From assembly GCA_945971355.1 (NCBI GenBank), contig CAMFPD010000113.1:1-7083 (forward strand): a stretch of 7,083 nucleotides of DNA, given 5' to 3'. Both the position numbers and the translations under genes were made by a program. Source of the stretch: an uncultured Lachnobacterium sp. Its GTDB lineage: Bacteria; Bacillota; Clostridia; Lachnospirales; Lachnospiraceae. Below are positions 4,892-7,083 of the stretch, piece after piece. The first letter of the stretch is position 1. Every line of letters starts with the position of its first letter. The notes below the pieces were generated by a model. It saw only the letters and a list, made by a program, of their open reading frames with translations. It did not search any database and was not told the DNA's origin.

Positions 4892-7083
4892 ATGGCTATT
4901 ATGCAGGAAATCGAAACAAAACTTCAGAAAGGAATTTCAGTAAGCTCAAACGAAGAAATCTACTTCGCACTTCTTGACCTTGTAAAAGATAAGGCAGAGA
5001 AGAAGGTTTCAAACAAGGGTAAGAAGAAACTTTACTACATCTCAGCTGAGTTCCTTATTGGAAAGCTTTTATCAAACAACTTAATTAACCTTGGTCTCTA
5101 CGATGAGGTTAAGGAGACACTTGAGAAAAACGGAAAGTCACTTGCAGAGATCGAGGAGATTGAGGCAGAGCCTTCACTTGGAAATGGTGGTCTTGGACGT
5201 CTCGCTGCTTGTTTCGTAGATTCGATTGCAACACTTGGTCTCAATGGAGATGGTGTTGGTCTTAACTACCACTTTGGACTTTTCAAGCAGGTATTTGAGA
5301 ACAACCTTCAGAAGGAAACACCAAACCCATGGATTACAGAGAAGAGCTGGCTTACAAAGACAGACATCACATATCCAGTAAACTTCGGTGGATTTACTGT
5401 TCAGTCTAGACTTTATGATATCGATGTTGTTGGATACAACAACCGTACAACAAAGCTTCGTCTTTTCGATATTGAGTCAGTAGATGAGAGCATTGTAGGT
5501 GAGACAATTGATTTCGATAAGGAAGAGATCGCTAAGAACCTTACACTTTTCCTTTATCCAGATGATTCAGATGAGAAGGGACGTCTTCTCCGTGTTTACC
5601 AGCAGTACTTCATGGTATCAAACGCTGCAAAACTTATTCTTGACGAGGCTGTTGAGAAGGGCTCTAACTTACATGACCTTGCTGATTACGCAGCAGTTCA
5701 GATTAACGATACACATCCTTCAATGGTTATTCCAGAGCTTATCCGTCTCCTTCAGGAGAGAGGAATCCTTATGGATGAGGCTATCGAGATTGTATCAAAG
5801 GTTTGTGCTTACACTAACCATACAATCCTTGCAGAAGCATTAGAGAAGTGGCCAATTTACTTCCTTGAGAAGGCAGTTCCACAGCTTATGCCAATTATCC
5901 GCGAGCTTGATAACAAGGTAAGACAGAAGGTTTCTGATGAGAGCACATACATCATCAAGGATGACCTTGTACACATGGCTCATATGGATATTCATTATGG
6001 ATACAGCATCAATGGTGTTGCTTACCTCCATACAGAAATCCTTAAGAATACAGAGCTTAACAACTTCTATAAGCTCTACCCAGAGAAGTTCAACAACAAG
6101 ACAAATGGTATCACATTCCGTAGATGGCTTATGTCATGTAACCCAGAGCTTTCTGCACTTGTTACAGAGCTTATCGGTGATGGATGGAAGAAGGATGCTA
6201 ACGAGCTTGAGAAGCTTGGAAACTACATCAACGACGATGTTGTTCTCGATAAAATCTTAGCTGTTAAGGCTGGTAAGAAGGCTGACCTTAAGAACTACCT
6301 CAAGACAACACAGAACCTTGACATTGATGAAAACTCTATCTTCGATATCCAGGTTAAGAGACTTCATGAGTACAAGAGACAGCAGCTTAACGTTTTATAT
6401 ATCATCAAGAAATACTTCGATATCAAGGAAGGCAAGAAGCCTGAGCAGCCAATCACTCTTTTCTTTGGTGCAAAGGCAGCTCCAGCATATATCATTGCAA
6501 AAGATATCATCCATGTAATCCTTTGCTTACAGCAGATTATCAACAATGATCCAGAGGTAAGCCCATACCTTAAGGTATTCATGGTAGAGAACTACAATGT
6601 AACACTTGCAGAGAAGCTTATCCCAGCATGTGATATTTCTGAGCAGATTTCTCTTGCTTCTAAAGAGGCATCTGGAACAGGAAACATGAAGTTTATGTTA
6701 AACGGTGCTGTAACACTTGGAACAAGTGATGGAGCAAACGTAGAGATCGCTGAGCTCGTTGGAGAGGATAACATCTATGTATTCGGTGAGGATTCACAGA
6801 CAGTTATCGACAGATACGAGAGAGGTGATTACTGCTCAAGAGATTACTACGAGAAGGACGAAGTACTTAAGCGTGCTGTAGACTTCATCGTTAGTGACGA
6901 AGTAATGGCAGTAGGATGCAAAGAGAACCTTGAGAGACTTTACAATGAGCTTCTCAACAAAGACTGGTTCATGACATTCCCTGATTTTGAAGATTACTGC
7001 AAGACAAAAGAGCAGGCATATGCTGATTACACAGATAGAAAAGCATGGGCTAAGAAGATGCTTGTAAACATCAGCAAGGCTGG
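4892..7083 (+). CDS. glgP: Glycogen/maltodextrin phosphorylase (3' end cut by window edge)
   Basis: This is a cytoplasmic GT35 enzyme that cleaves alpha-1,4-glucan with phosphate to release glucose-1-phosphate, using pyridoxal phosphate. The frame is open for 730 codons to the last base without a stop. Landmarks are YYISAEFLIGK (about 48-58), SLGNGGLGRLAACF (95-108), NDTHPS (272-277), TNHTILAEALEKWP (about 310-323), TNGITFRRW (404-412), VKRLHEYKRQ (488-497) and the cofactor site EASGTGNMKF, with the PLP lysine at Lys600. The last residues seen, KKMLVNISKA, correspond to the usual ending about 20 residues before the C-terminus, so the full protein should be near 750 residues. That is shorter than animal or E. 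coli enzymes, and the long N-terminal regulatory extension is absent. TNGITF replaces the more common TNGITP. Codon use is strongly skewed (Leu mostly CTT/CTC, Asn mostly AAC), unlike the upstream genes, which suggests high expression. Glycogen and maltodextrin substrates cannot be told apart here. Confidence 0.95.
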   Translation, partial: MAIMQEIETKLQKGISVSSNEEIYFALLDLVKDKAEKKVSNKGKKKLYYISAEFLIGKLLSNNLINLGLYDEVKETLEKNGKSLAEIEEIEAEPSLGNGGLGRLAACFVDSIATLGLNGDGVGLNYHFGLFKQVFENNLQKETPNPWITEKSWLTKTDITYPVNFGGFTVQSRLYDIDVVGYNNRTTKLRLFDIESVDESIVGETIDFDKEEIAKNLTLFLYPDDSDEKGRLLRVYQQYFMVSNAAKLILDEAVEKGSNLHDLADYAAVQINDTHPSMVIPELIRLLQERGILMDEAIEIVSKVCAYTNHTILAEALEKWPIYFLEKAVPQLMPIIRELDNKVRQKVSDESTYIIKDDLVHMAHMDIHYGYSINGVAYLHTEILKNTELNNFYKLYPEKFNNKTNGITFRRWLMSCNPELSALVTELIGDGWKKDANELEKLGNYINDDVVLDKILAVKAGKKADLKNYLKTTQNLDIDENSIFDIQVKRLHEYKRQQLNVLYIIKKYFDIKEGKKPEQPITLFFGAKAAPAYIIAKDIIHVILCLQQIINNDPEVSPYLKVFMVENYNVTLAEKLIPACDISEQISLASKEASGTGNMKFMLNGAVTLGTSDGANVEIAELVGEDNIYVFGEDSQTVIDRYERGDYCSRDYYEKDEVLKRAVDFIVSDEVMAVGCKENLERLYNELLNKDWFMTFPDFEDYCKTKEQAYADYTDRKAWAKKMLVNISKA

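Noticed and set aside
5499..6518. Several + strand frames of 66-114 codons
   Set aside because: They are out-of-frame shadows of the phosphorylase, which is continuous in one frame from 4892 to the window end.

Overview
The window looks like chromosomal DNA of a low-GC Gram-positive anaerobe. Lachnospiraceae (the Roseburia, Agathobacter or Butyrivibrio neighbourhood) is my best guess. The grounds are A+T-rich intergenic DNA, strong GGAGG-type ribosome binding sites, a short clostridial-type glycogen phosphorylase and a CbiM that begins MHMADAL. This is inferred from protein style only; no marker gene is present.

Layout. Bases 1-322 are a non-coding leader with several hairpins and a weak resemblance to a cobalamin riboswitch. 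Bases 323-3102 (+) encode a complete group I ECF transporter for Co2+ or Ni2+. Its parts are CbiM with a fused C-terminal PDGLE (CbiN/NikN-like) domain, CbiQ (starting directly after the cbiM stop) and, after a 179-base gap, the ATPase CbiO. Bases 3103-3695 carry no gene. They hold two copies of a roughly 200-base hairpin element with GGGCTGCCC termini, in opposite orientation, separated by 135 bases. Bases 3696-4568 (-) encode an AraC-family regulator with a cupin sensor domain. Bases 4569-4891 are a divergent promoter region rich in dyads. From 4892 to the window end (+) runs a glycogen/maltodextrin phosphorylase, open to the last base and probably lacking only its last 20 or so residues.

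How it works together. CbiM captures the metal, CbiQ couples it to CbiO, and CbiO hydrolyses ATP. The phosphorylase releases glucose-1-phosphate from stored or imported alpha-glucan. The AraC regulator is divergent from the phosphorylase gene and could control it, but nothing proves that.

The most interesting part is the pair of hairpin elements. Their stems differ in sequence but stay paired, while a 24-base core and several internal-loop segments are identical. That is the pattern expected of a conserved structured RNA carried on a small mobile element. Each copy begins 25-28 bases after the stop codon of its neighbouring gene and lies in the same sense as that gene.
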